From Burkholderiales bacterium JOSHI_001 (lineage in GTDB: Bacteria; Pseudomonadota; Gammaproteobacteria; Burkholderiales; Burkholderiaceae_C): a stretch of 64,000 bases of DNA. The notes below the pieces were generated by a model. The model did no database searches. It was not told where the DNA came from and saw only the letters and a program-made list of their open reading frames with translations. The DNA lies in the NCBI GenBank assembly GCA_000244995.1, contig CM001438.1:3744090-3808089 (forward strand). Reading direction: 5' to 3'. This document shows, piece by piece, positions 1-7,733 of this stretch. Position 1 is the stretch's first letter. Each line of letters begins with the position of its first letter. Made by a program: the position numbers and the translations under genes.

Positions 1-925
1 CATGCTGGACGCCAACCGGGAATGCCGCGGCCAGGCGCTGGCCAACCTGGTGTCGGGCCTGGGCGGCGGCATGGTGGTGTGCGGCTCGCTCAACCGCAGC
101 CTGCCCAACCTGGAGGCCGGCGCGCGCACGCCCCTGGCCGGCGTGGCCGCTGCGGCCTTGCTGCTGGCCCTGGTGGACCTGGCCGCACCGGTGCTGGCCT
201 GGATTCCACTGGCCGGCGTGGGTGCCTTGCTGCTGGTGGTGGCGGGCACCCTGCTGGACCGTGCCGCCTGGGCCCGGCTGTGGCGCCTGGAGCGGCAAGA
301 GTTCGGCATCGCCCTGGCCACCGCCCTGGCCACGCTGGCGCTGCGCCTGGAGGTGGCCGTGCTGGCCGGCGTGGTGATGTCGCTGGTGGCCTACCTGTAC
401 CGCAGCGCCCGCCCGGCCCTGCGCAGCATGGGCTTCGACCGACAGGACGCCGGTCGGCCCTTCGTCGTGGTGGACGATGAGAACCCTGCCAGCTGGCCGC
501 AGTGTCCGCAGCTGAAGTTGCTGCGCATGGAAGGCTCGGTCTGGTTCGGTGCGGTGCCCCATGTGGCCGATCACCTGCGGGCCCTGCGCGATTCGCCGGC
601 CCCGCAACGCCACCTGCTGGTGATGGCCAAGAGCATGAACACCATCGACCTGGCGGGCGCCGATCTGTGGGACGACGAACGCATTCGCCGCCGTGAACTG
701 GGCGGCGACCTGTACTTTCACCGCCCACGACCTCAGGTGCTGGCGCAGTGGCAGCGCACCGGTTTCATTCAGCGCCTGGGCAGCAACCATGTGTTCCCGG
801 ACAAGCACCGCGCCCTGGCCAGCATCGTGCCGCGATTGGACCCCCAGGTCTGCGCCACCTGCCAGGTGCGGCTGTTCGATGAATGTGCGGGCCGCCCGGG
901 TGCGCCCTTGAACCCGGAAATCTAG
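1..925 (+). CDS. SulP-family anion transporter with STAS domain, C-terminal part
   Basis: C-terminal portion of a SulP/SLC26 inner-membrane anion transporter, cut by the window edge. The reading frame is open from base 1 and the Met at base 2 is internal. The first ~140 residues hold the last membrane segments, starting with the family-typical stretch DANRECRGQALANL. A cytoplasmic STAS domain follows (about residues 150-260). The tail carries a CxxC-x7-C cysteine cluster (CATCQVRLFDEC) seen in a subset of proteobacterial SulP proteins. The substrate (sulfate, bicarbonate or other anion) cannot be told from sequence. A second SulP gene lies at 37072-38784, without this cysteine tail. It converges on the enolase paralogue. 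Confidence 0.85.
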   Translation, partial: MLDANRECRGQALANLVSGLGGGMVVCGSLNRSLPNLEAGARTPLAGVAAAALLLALVDLAAPVLAWIPLAGVGALLLVVAGTLLDRAAWARLWRLERQEFGIALATALATLALRLEVAVLAGVVMSLVAYLYRSARPALRSMGFDRQDAGRPFVVVDDENPASWPQCPQLKLLRMEGSVWFGAVPHVADHLRALRDSPAPQRHLLVMAKSMNTIDLAGADLWDDERIRRRELGGDLYFHRPRPQVLAQWQRTGFIQRLGSNHVFPDKHRALASIVPRLDPQVCATCQVRLFDECAGRPGAPLNPEI

Positions 926-939
926 CCAGCCCACTGGCC

Positions 940-971
940 AGCCGATGCGCGCCGGGGCGGCGGCATCGGCT
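940..971. terminator. Inverted repeat between convergent genes, possible terminator
   Basis: A perfect 9-bp inverted repeat (AGCCGATGC / GCATCGGCT, loop of 14) sits 15 bases after the SulP stop codon and before the end of the convergent enolase gene. No T-run follows, so any terminator activity would not be of the canonical intrinsic kind. Confidence 0.4.
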
Positions 972-1023
972 CGAACGGCGCCCTTGGACGGCCTGGCCCC
1001 CGCGCAGCCCGCAGGCCGCCAAC

Positions 1024-2325
1024 TCACACGGGCCGCGCTACCGAGCGACCGAACACACCCGCCCCCGCAAACCGGGCCCGGGCAGCCATGCCTTCCTCGA
1101 TGCGCAGGGCCTGGTTCCACTTGGCCATGCGCTCGCTGCGCGCAAAGGAGCCCACCTTGAGCTGGCCGACCTGCCAGCCTATGGCCAGGTCGACGATGGT
1201 CGTGTCCTCGCTCTCCCCCGAGCGTGCAGAAACAATGCCCGCATAGCCCAGCGCGCGCGCCGCCTCCCAGCATTGCAGCGTCTCGGTGAGCGTGCCTCGC
1301 TGGTTCGGTTTCAGCAGCACGGCATTGCCCGCGCCGCTGGCCGCCGCCTGGCGCACGAGGGCGGCGTCCGACACCAGGAAGTCATCGCCCACCACCTGCA
1401 CCTGGTGACCCACCGCGCGCGTGAAGCGCGCGAAGGCCTGCGGGTCGTCCTCGGCCAGCGGGTCCTCGATGCTGGCGATGGGGAAGCGTTCGCACCAGCG
1501 CAGCAGCAATTCGATCAAGCCGTCGCTGTCCAGTTCGCGGCGTTCCAGCCCCAGCACATAACGGCCGCCGTGCCCGAAGTCGCTGGCGGCGATGTCCAGC
1601 GCCATGGCCACCTGCTCGCCGGGCACGAAGTGCGCGCGCTCGATGGCAGTCAACAGCGCCTCAAGCGCCTCTTCGTTGGTGTCGAAGGCCGGCCACCAGC
1701 CCCCCTCGTCGGCCACGCCGAAGCGCGCGCCGCGCGACTGCATCAGCAGGCCGGCATGGCGGTAGACCTCGGCCGTCCACTCCAGGGCCTGGGCGAAGCA
1801 ACGGGCCCCGGGGCACACGACCATGAAGTCCTGGATGTCCACGCGCCGCCCGGCATGCGCGCCGCCGCCGAAGACCTGGATCTGCGGCATGGGCACCAGC
1901 GTCGCGGCGTCGCCCCCCAGGTACTGGAAGAGCGGCAGGCCCTGCGAGGCCGCCGCCGCCTGGGCCGCCGCCATCGACACCGCCAGCGTTGCGTTCGCGC
2001 CCAGGCGTTGCTTGTTCGGCGTGCCGTCCAGCTGGATCAGGCGTTCGTCGAGCGCGGCCTGTTCGTCGGCGGCCATCCCGCGCACGGCGCGCGCGATCTC
2101 GCCATTGACATGGGCCACGGCCCGCTGCACGTCCAGGCCACCGAAGGCCTCGCCGCCGTCGCGCAGCTCCAGCGCCTCGCGGCTGCCCTTGCTGGCGCCG
2201 GCCGGCACGATGGCGCGGCCCTGGGTGCCGTCGCGCAGATGGACTTCGGCCTCGACCGTGGGCCGGCCGCGGCTGTCCCACACGCGGCGGGCATGGACCG
2301 ACTTGATTTCACACGCCAGGGTCAT
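1024..2325 (-). CDS. Enolase paralogue with altered active site
   Basis: Member of the true enolase family (433 aa, normal length). Enolase interconverts 2-phosphoglycerate and phosphoenolpyruvate. The core is kept: Ser in the GASKG loop (about residue 45), His157 (GGAHAG), Gln165, catalytic Glu207 (DEGG), metal ligands Asp244, Glu287 and Asp314, catalytic Lys339 (LLKPNQ), Arg368-Ser369 and Lys390. The usual SHRSGETED motif reads SARSGESED, so the His next to Arg368 is Ala367, and the Glu of IQEFM is Asp166. The gene is third in a tight operon (4-bp ATGA overlap with the kinase before it) in a sugar-acid locus, not near pyrG where betaproteobacterial housekeeping eno often sits. It is probably a specialised copy. 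The reaction could be ordinary enolase chemistry or dehydration of a related phospho-acid. Confidence 0.85.
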   Translation of the reverse strand: MTLACEIKSVHARRVWDSRGRPTVEAEVHLRDGTQGRAIVPAGASKGSREALELRDGGEAFGGLDVQRAVAHVNGEIARAVRGMAADEQAALDERLIQLDGTPNKQRLGANATLAVSMAAAQAAAASQGLPLFQYLGGDAATLVPMPQIQVFGGGAHAGRRVDIQDFMVVCPGARCFAQALEWTAEVYRHAGLLMQSRGARFGVADEGGWWPAFDTNEEALEALLTAIERAHFVPGEQVAMALDIAASDFGHGGRYVLGLERRELDSDGLIELLLRWCERFPIASIEDPLAEDDPQAFARFTRAVGHQVQVVGDDFLVSDAALVRQAAASGAGNAVLLKPNQRGTLTETLQCWEAARALGYAGIVSARSGESEDTTIVDLAIGWQVGQLKVGSFARSERMAKWNQALRIEEGMAARARFAGAGVFGRSVARPV

Positions 2326-3347
2326 CGGTCCAGCTCCCCTTGCCAGGCGGCCTGCACCTCCGCCAAACGCGCCACAGCTTGCAGCAACAGCGCGCGGGCG
2401 CTGCGGCGCACCCTGTCACGCTGCGTCTGCGACCTCAGGTATTCCACCGGCGACTTGCCATCCACCCGCGCGAGCAACAGCCCTGGCAGCAGGGCCGCGG
2501 CGCGTTGCTCGACGGCGTCCCGCGGCTCCCAATCCACCTGCGCCAGGTAGGCCTCGGCCAAGGCAGCGTAACAGCCCAGGAAGCCGGCCGCAGCCTGCGG
2601 CGCCCACAAGCACTTGAGCAGCAGGTGGTTGAGGCAGAAGGCCAGGTCGAAGGCCGGGTCGCCCCACCAGGCGCATTCGGCGTCCAGCAGCACCGGCCCG
2701 CCCGCGCCCACCAGGATGTTTTTCGGGCTGACATCGCCATGCACCAGCGCATGCGGGTGGGTCTGGGTCTGCGTCACCAGCGCCAGCAAGGCAGCTTCCA
2801 GGTCAGGGTGCTTGCGCGCCGTGGCCACCAGGTAGGGCTCCAGGCGGATGTCGAAGAAAATGCGGTCGGTGTCGAACTGCGCGGCCAGTTCGGGGCGCGC
2901 GGCCGAATACCGGTGGATGCCCGCGAGCGTCCGGCCGATCGCCTGTGCGGTGGCAATTTCAGCCTGCCCCTGGCGCAGTTGCTCCTTCCACAGGTCATGC
3001 TGGCCGGGCGGCAGGTAGCTCATCACCAGCACGCCCAGCCCCGCGTGCTGACCCAGCACATGCGGCGCGCTGCCCGGCACGGCGGCCTGGGCCACCTGCA
3101 TCCAGCGCGCCTCGTAGCGGTTGCGCTCGATGGGGGCGCGCCACTCGGCGGCCACGCGCAGCTGCGGCAGCGCGCGCTTCGCACAGACGGGGCCCTGGGG
3201 GGTGTCGATGCGCCAGATGTCGGAGGAAACGCCGCCGGTCAGCGGCTCACCGACCAGGGCCTCGCCGCCGGCCAGGCCCAGCTCGCGCAGGGCCAGCGCA
3301 AACTCCGGCGGCAGCGCTTGATGGGCTGGCAAGGTGCAGTCCGGCAT
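2322..3347 (-). CDS. Aminoglycoside-phosphotransferase-fold small-molecule kinase
   Basis: 341-aa protein with the APH/choline-kinase fold. It has a lobe with an ATP-binding Lys (CAKRAL), the Brenner catalytic motif HGDVSPKNIL (about residue 200) and the metal-binding segment LLDAECAWWGDPAFDLA. Such kinases act on sugars, amino alcohols or drugs. The setting suggests a sugar or sugar-acid substrate, not an antibiotic. The ATG is chosen because it overlaps the stop of the upstream reductase as TGATG. The gene end overlaps the enolase start by 4 bp, so all three are likely translationally coupled. The fold is the same as that of methylthioribose kinase, whose pathway also uses a RuBisCO-like protein, but no other methionine-salvage gene is nearby. 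Confidence 0.8.
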   Translation of the reverse strand: MPDCTLPAHQALPPEFALALRELGLAGGEALVGEPLTGGVSSDIWRIDTPQGPVCAKRALPQLRVAAEWRAPIERNRYEARWMQVAQAAVPGSAPHVLGQHAGLGVLVMSYLPPGQHDLWKEQLRQGQAEIATAQAIGRTLAGIHRYSAARPELAAQFDTDRIFFDIRLEPYLVATARKHPDLEAALLALVTQTQTHPHALVHGDVSPKNILVGAGGPVLLDAECAWWGDPAFDLAFCLNHLLLKCLWAPQAAAGFLGCYAALAEAYLAQVDWEPRDAVEQRAAALLPGLLLARVDGKSPVEYLRSQTQRDRVRRSARALLLQAVARLAEVQAAWQGELDR

Positions 3348-4294
3348 CACGCGCTGCGGCCCGCTTCCACCAGCTTGACCAGGGCGTGCAAGGTCTGGTT
3401 CACCGGGGTGGGAACGCCGAGTTCGGCGCCCCGGCGCGTGACGAAGCCGTTGAGGTGGTCGATCTCGGTCGGCTTGCCGCGCGCCATGTCCTGTGCGGTG
3501 GACGAATACTGCGCCGGCATGGCCAGGGCGATGCGGCCCATGGCTTCCAGCGCGGCGTCCAGGGACAGGATCTGCCCATCGGCCTGGGCCACCGCCACCA
3601 CCTCGCGCACCACGGCGCGCTGCACCTCGACGATGGCCGGCAAGGCGGCCATCCGGCCATAGGGCAGCTGCGCCAGGCCCGAGATGGCGTTGTAGGCGCA
3701 ATTGACCATCAGCTTGCTCCACAGCTCGGCCATCACGTCCGGCGACAGGCGAACCGGTACCTGGGCGGTCGCGAACAGGTCCACCACGGCCTGCAGGCGC
3801 TGCTGCAGCAGCGGGTCCTTCGCCGCAGCGGCGTTCAGCGGGCCGATCACCAGGTCCCCGCGCCCGTGGTGGGCCACCGTGCCGGGCTCGGGCATGGCGG
3901 TGGCCACGTACACCACCGCCGGCACCACGTGCTGCCGGAGGTGGCGCGCCATCGTGGCGGCGTTGTCCACACCGTTCTGCAGGCTGAGCACCAGCGCGTC
4001 CGGGTGCAGCAAGGGCGCGATCTGGCGCGCCAGCGCCTCGGTGTCGGTGGACTTCACGCAGAACAACACCAGGTCCGCCGAAGCCACCGCGGCCAGGTCG
4101 GTGGACGCGGCCACCGGCACGGTATGCACCTGGCCTGCCATGTGCAGCAGCAGCCCCTGCTGCTGGATGGCCTGCACATGCGGCGCGCGGCCGATCAGCG
4201 TGACGGGATGGCCCGCGCGCGCCAGCATCGCACCGTAGAAGCTGCCCACGGCCCCGGCGCCCACGACGGCGGTTGAACGAAAGTTGGCTTGCAC
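3347..4294 (-). CDS. Ketopantoate reductase (ApbA/PanE)-family oxidoreductase
   Basis: 315-aa NAD(P)-dependent dehydrogenase of the 6-phosphogluconate-dehydrogenase-like superfamily. The N-terminal Rossmann motif GAGAVGSFYG starts about residue 10. The C-terminal helical ApbA domain holds the family Lys in WSKLMVNCAYN (about residue 175) and a Glu/Asp-rich end. The GTG at 4294 is chosen because it places the Rossmann glycine motif at the usual distance. Upstream in-frame codons have poor composition. It is the first gene of the leftward kinase-enolase operon and diverges from the RuBisCO-like gene. A role in pantothenate synthesis is possible, but the operon argues for reduction or oxidation of a branched or 2-keto acid intermediate. 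Confidence 0.8.
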   Translation of the reverse strand: MQANFRSTAVVGAGAVGSFYGAMLARAGHPVTLIGRAPHVQAIQQQGLLLHMAGQVHTVPVAASTDLAAVASADLVLFCVKSTDTEALARQIAPLLHPDALVLSLQNGVDNAATMARHLRQHVVPAVVYVATAMPEPGTVAHHGRGDLVIGPLNAAAAKDPLLQQRLQAVVDLFATAQVPVRLSPDVMAELWSKLMVNCAYNAISGLAQLPYGRMAALPAIVEVQRAVVREVVAVAQADGQILSLDAALEAMGRIALAMPAQYSSTAQDMARGKPTEIDHLNGFVTRRGAELGVPTPVNQTLHALVKLVEAGRSA

Positions 4295-4535
4295 GGTGGG
4301 ATGGCTTCCGAACGGAGGCCGGGTTGGCGAAGCCGCCAGTATGCAATGGCCCCTGCGCTGGCGCCGCCGCCGTTCTGCGACCGGCGGGTGCACGCGACCG
4401 GCCGGTGCACTGGGCCTCGGGTTGACCCGGGTGTGGGGTGCCCGGCGTTCAAGGCGGACGACGCCCTGTCGTTTGATGCCGAAGAAGAAGCCGCCTATTC
4501 TCGGGCTCGCCCGCCAAGACCGGTTGACCCGCCCG
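4295..4535. promoter_or_regulatory. Divergent regulatory region of the two sugar-acid operons
   Basis: 241 bp between the leftward reductase operon and the rightward RuBisCO-like operon. Both promoters should lie here. It contains two GTGCAC hexamers about 17 bp apart around a CCGGCCGG palindrome, and a GGGT-TG-ACCC dyad. I cannot assign promoter boxes or a regulator to it. The locus GntR/FCD protein is the obvious candidate. Confidence 0.35.
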
Positions 4536-5810
4536 ATGCCCCCCGCCCACCCCCGCGCCGAGTTCACCGCGCGCTACTTCGTTGAAAGCTCGGTCGCGTC
4601 CGACAAGGTGGCGCAGGTGATCGCCGGCGAGCAGTCCAGCGGCACCTTCCTGGCCCTGCCGGGCGAGAGCGACGAGCTGAAAGAACGCTCGCGCGCCCGT
4701 GTCGTCGGCATCGAGCTGCTGGAGCCGGTGTCGACGCCCACGCTGCCCAGCGCCTATGCCGAGCGCCGCGCGCAGGGCGGGCCGTACCACCGCGCCGAGA
4801 TCGAGATCGCCTTCCCGGTGGACAACGTCGGCCCCAACCTGCCCAGCCTGCTGGCCACCGTGGCCGGCAACCTGTTCGAACTGGGTGAAGTCACCGGGCT
4901 GCGCCTGCTGGACCTGGCGCTTTCGCCCGCCTACGCCGCGGGTTTTGCCGGCCCGGCCTTCGGCATTGCCGGCACGCGGCGCCTGGCCGGCGTGCACCAG
5001 CGCCCGCTCATCGGCACCATCATCAAGCCCAGCATCGGCCTCACGCCGGCGCAGACGGCCGAACTGGTGGACAGCCTGTGCGCGGCCGGCATCGACTTTC
5101 TCAAGGACGACGAACTGATCGCCGACCCGCCCTATGCGCCCTTTGACGAGCGCCTGCGCGCGGTGATGCCGGTGCTGCAGCGCCACGCCGACCGGCTGGG
5201 CCGCATGCCGATGTACGCCATCAACATTTCAGGCGGCATCGACGACATGCTGCGCCGCCACGACGCGGTGCTGGCCGCCGGCGGCACCTGCGTGATGGTC
5301 AGCGTCAACTGGGTCGGCTTCGCCGCGGTGGAGCACCTGCGCCGGCATGCGCAATTGCCCCTGCACGGCCACCGCAATGGCTGGGGCGCGTTCACCCGCC
5401 AGGCCGGCCTGGGCTTTTCCTTCACCGCCTACCAGAAGCTGTGGCGGCTGGCCGGGGTGGACCACCTGCATGTCAACGGCCTTCGCAGCAAGTTCTGGGA
5501 ACCTGACGATTCGGTGATCGATTCGGCGCGCGCCTGCCTGGCGCCCTGGGCCGGGCTGCAGCCGCTGATGCCGGTGTTTTCTTCCGGCCAGTGGGCCGCC
5601 CAGGCGCCTGAGCTGTACAGCGCGCTGGCCAGCACCGACCTGATGCACCTGGCCGGCGGCGGCATCATTGGCCACCCGGACGGCATCGCCGCCGGCGTGG
5701 CCAGCCTGCGCGAAGGCTGGGAAGCGGCCGTGGCCGGCGTAGGCCTGGCAAGCTACGCCGAAACGCACCCCGCGCTGGCGCGGGCCCTGGCCCACTTCGG
5801 CGCGCTGTAG
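4536..5810 (+). CDS. RuBisCO-like protein, OiaX/OiaT-type candidate
   Basis: 424-aa form IV RuBisCO homologue. Catalytic features resembling RuBisCO: Lys164 in TIIKPSIGL (RuBisCO Lys175), the metal-carbamate motif GIDFLKDDE with Lys190, Asp192 and Glu193 (Lys201/Asp203/Glu204), His310/His312, loop-6 Lys319 (RSKFWE), and the phosphate-site motif GGGIIGHP. RuBisCO Lys177 is replaced by Ser166, so CO2 fixation is unlikely. Characterised relatives beside a DUF1537 kinase are the 3-oxo-isoapionate-4-phosphate decarboxylase (OiaX) and transcarboxylase/hydrolase (OiaT) of D-apiose catabolism. The next gene here is such a kinase, 11 bp downstream. Start chosen at ATG 4536, which gives the usual N-terminus. 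Which of the two reactions, or a new one, cannot be told by reading. Confidence 0.85.
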   Translation: MPPAHPRAEFTARYFVESSVASDKVAQVIAGEQSSGTFLALPGESDELKERSRARVVGIELLEPVSTPTLPSAYAERRAQGGPYHRAEIEIAFPVDNVGPNLPSLLATVAGNLFELGEVTGLRLLDLALSPAYAAGFAGPAFGIAGTRRLAGVHQRPLIGTIIKPSIGLTPAQTAELVDSLCAAGIDFLKDDELIADPPYAPFDERLRAVMPVLQRHADRLGRMPMYAINISGGIDDMLRRHDAVLAAGGTCVMVSVNWVGFAAVEHLRRHAQLPLHGHRNGWGAFTRQAGLGFSFTAYQKLWRLAGVDHLHVNGLRSKFWEPDDSVIDSARACLAPWAGLQPLMPVFSSGQWAAQAPELYSALASTDLMHLAGGGIIGHPDGIAAGVASLREGWEAAVAGVGLASYAETHPALARALAHFGAL

Positions 5811-5821
5811 GGCGAGGCCCC

Positions 5822-7210
5822 GTGCTGAAGCTGGCTTTCTACGGCGACGATTTCACCGGCTCGACCGATGCGCTGGAGGTGCTGTCCTTCGCGGGCCTGA
5901 ACTGCGCCCTGTTCCTGCAGGTGCCCGACGCGCCCACCCTGCGCGAACTCGGGCCCTTCGATGCCATCGGGGTGGCCGGCGCCAGCCGCGGCATGTCACC
6001 CGCCGAGATGGACGAACACCTGGCGCCGGTGCTGGCCGCCCTGGCGCAACTGCCCACGCCGCTGCTGCACTACAAGGTGTGCTCCACCTTCGACAGCTCG
6101 CCGGCCATCGGCAGCATCGGCCGGGTGATGGACCTGTCGCGCGTGGCCTTCGGCGATGCCGCCATCCCCGTGGTCGCGGCCACGCCCGCGCTCGGCCGCT
6201 ATGGCGTGTTCGGCCAGCTCTTCGCCCGTTCGGCCACCGACGGCCAGGTGCACCGCATCGACCGCCACCCGATCATGAGCCTGCACCCGGTGACGCCCAT
6301 GCGCGAGGCCGACCTGGCGCGCCACCTCGGCGCCCAGACGGCGATGCCCTTCGCCGGCTTCACCCTGCCGCTGTACGAACTGGACCGTGCGGGCATGCAA
6401 ACCGAACTGCAGCGCCTGGCGCAGCGCGTGACGCCGGGCGGCGCGCTGCTGTTCGATGGGACCAACGCCGCCCACCTGACCGCCACCGGCCACCTGCTGG
6501 AAGCCCTGGCCCGCGGGCGCAGCCGGCCGCTGTTCTGCGTGGGCGGCTCGGGCGTGGAATATGCGCTCACGCAGGCCTGGCGCGAGTCGGGCGCGCTGAG
6601 TACGGCGCCCATCACCGACCAGGCCCCTTTCGACGCCGTGCCGCAGGTGCTGGCCGTCTCCGGCAGCGCGTCACCACTGAGCGCGCTGCAGATCAGCACC
6701 GCGCTGGACCACGGCTTCGCCGACCTGCCGGTGGACGCCGCGGCGCTGGTGGCCGGCGGCGACAGCGAAGGCGAACTCGCACGCCTGGCCGAGCTTGCGC
6801 TGCGAGCCCTGCGCGACGGCCGCAGCGTGATGCTGCACACCGCCCGCGGCCCGGCCGATGCCCGCATCGAGGCCATGCTGGCCGCCCTGGGCGCACAGGG
6901 CATGGACCGTGAGCAGGCGCGCCACGAGGGCGGGCGCCGGCTCGGGCAGCGCCTGGGTGACCTGGTGGACGCCCTGCTGCGCACGCACCCGCTGCAGCGC
7001 CTGCTGCTGTCGGGCGGCGACACGTCCAGCCAGATCACCCTGCGGCTGGCCCCCGAGGCGCTGCGCGTGGCGGCCCGGCTGGCGCCCGGCGCGCCGCTGT
7101 GCCGTGTGCTGGCGCACCAGCCGCACCTGGCGCGCCTGGAGATCGCCCTGAAGGGCGGCCAGATGGGCCTGGCCGATTTCTTCGTCAAGGCGCTGAACGG
7201 CCCACACTGA
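5822..7210 (+). CDS. Four-carbon acid sugar kinase family (DUF1537), OiaK-like
   Basis: 462-aa ATP-dependent kinase of the DUF1537 family. The N-terminal acid-sugar-binding domain opens with AFYGDDFTGSTDALE. The C-terminal nucleotide-binding domain carries LLLSGGDTSSQ (about residue 400) and ALKGGQMG near the end. Known members phosphorylate erythronate, threonate, ketotetronates and 3-oxo-isoapionate. Position right after the RuBisCO-like gene matches OiaK, which makes 3-oxo-isoapionate 4-phosphate, the substrate of OiaX/OiaT. Start is GTG at 5822. The substrate assignment is inference from context. Confidence 0.85.
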   Translation: MLKLAFYGDDFTGSTDALEVLSFAGLNCALFLQVPDAPTLRELGPFDAIGVAGASRGMSPAEMDEHLAPVLAALAQLPTPLLHYKVCSTFDSSPAIGSIGRVMDLSRVAFGDAAIPVVAATPALGRYGVFGQLFARSATDGQVHRIDRHPIMSLHPVTPMREADLARHLGAQTAMPFAGFTLPLYELDRAGMQTELQRLAQRVTPGGALLFDGTNAAHLTATGHLLEALARGRSRPLFCVGGSGVEYALTQAWRESGALSTAPITDQAPFDAVPQVLAVSGSASPLSALQISTALDHGFADLPVDAAALVAGGDSEGELARLAELALRALRDGRSVMLHTARGPADARIEAMLAALGAQGMDREQARHEGGRRLGQRLGDLVDALLRTHPLQRLLLSGGDTSSQITLRLAPEALRVAARLAPGAPLCRVLAHQPHLARLEIALKGGQMGLADFFVKALNGPH

Positions 7211-7279
7211 ACCCCCAATCGCCGCCTGGGTGCGGGGCACCTGGGTCGGCCAGTTCCACAACCACAACAAACCTTCTTC

Positions 7280-7687
7280 ATGGCCCCAATCCCCGAAACA
7301 CGCGTGGCCCTGGTGACCGGCGGCGCCAAGGGCATCGGCGCCGAGGTCTGCCAAAGGCTGGCCGCCGCCGGGCACCAGGTGCTGGTGGCCGACCTCGACC
7401 TGGACGCCGCCACCGCCACCGCGCGGCAATTGCTGCAAGCCGGCGGCCGCGCGCTCGCCTTGGCGCTGGACGTCGGCCACCCCGAGTCCATCGCCGCGGT
7501 GTTCGCGCAGGTCGAACGCGAGCACGGCCGCTGCGACATCCTGGTGAACTGCGCCGGCATCGCGAAGGTGTTTCCCTTCCTCGGCTTGCCGCTCGACAAC
7601 TTCCTGGCGACGATGAACGTCAATGTCACGGGCATCTCGATGCCGGTGGACGGCGGCTTCCAGGCGTCGGGCGCGCACGGCCTGTGA
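7280..7687 (+). pseudogene. SDR oxidoreductase with in-frame internal deletion
   Basis: A 135-aa reading frame that is both ends of a short-chain dehydrogenase joined together. Residues 1-117 are a normal Rossmann half (TGGAKGIG cofactor motif, NCAG motif, then MNVNVTG). The next residues are ISMPVDGGFQ, the family's C-terminal end. The middle ~110 residues with the catalytic Ser, the YxxxK pair and the substrate loop are absent, without a frameshift. Intact SDRs are about 245-255 aa. In intact relatives both junction sides carry a VTG motif, so the loss probably occurred between short repeats. Catalytic activity is very unlikely. It could also be an assembly collapse. It sits between the acid-sugar kinase and the lactonase. 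Confidence 0.8.
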
Positions 7688-7733
7688 ACCCATGAAGATT
7701 GCCCCCCATTTGGCCGACCGCGAAAGGATCCCC

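Noticed and set aside
883-2550. Long open frame antisense to the enolase gene
   Set aside because: High-GC shadow: composition is Arg/Ala/Gly/His-rich without motifs, while the opposite strand encodes a complete enolase.
1024-4294. Methionine-salvage locus (APH-fold kinase plus RuBisCO-like protein plus enolase)
   Set aside because: No mtnA, mtnB, mtnC or mtnD homologues are near, the enolase is a true enolase, and the RuBisCO-like protein sits with an acid-sugar kinase.
2322-4346. A single 674-codon frame covering the kinase and reductase genes
   Set aside because: The N-terminal half is out-of-frame reading of the reductase; the kinase proper starts at 3347 with a TGATG overlap.
4381-4410. 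Paired GTGCAC hexamers as a defined operator
   Set aside because: GTGCAC is a self-palindromic GC-rich word expected by chance here, and no second copy occurs at the other operon promoter that I could see.
4536-5810. Functional RuBisCO for CO2 fixation
   Set aside because: RuBisCO Lys177 is Ser, loop 6 differs, there is no small subunit or phosphoribulokinase, and the kinase/lactonase setting is catabolic.
4536-7210. Firm naming as oiaX and oiaK of a complete D-apiose pathway
   Set aside because: The apiose-specific dehydrogenase, lactonase and oxidoisomerase genes are not in the window, so gene symbols were withheld.
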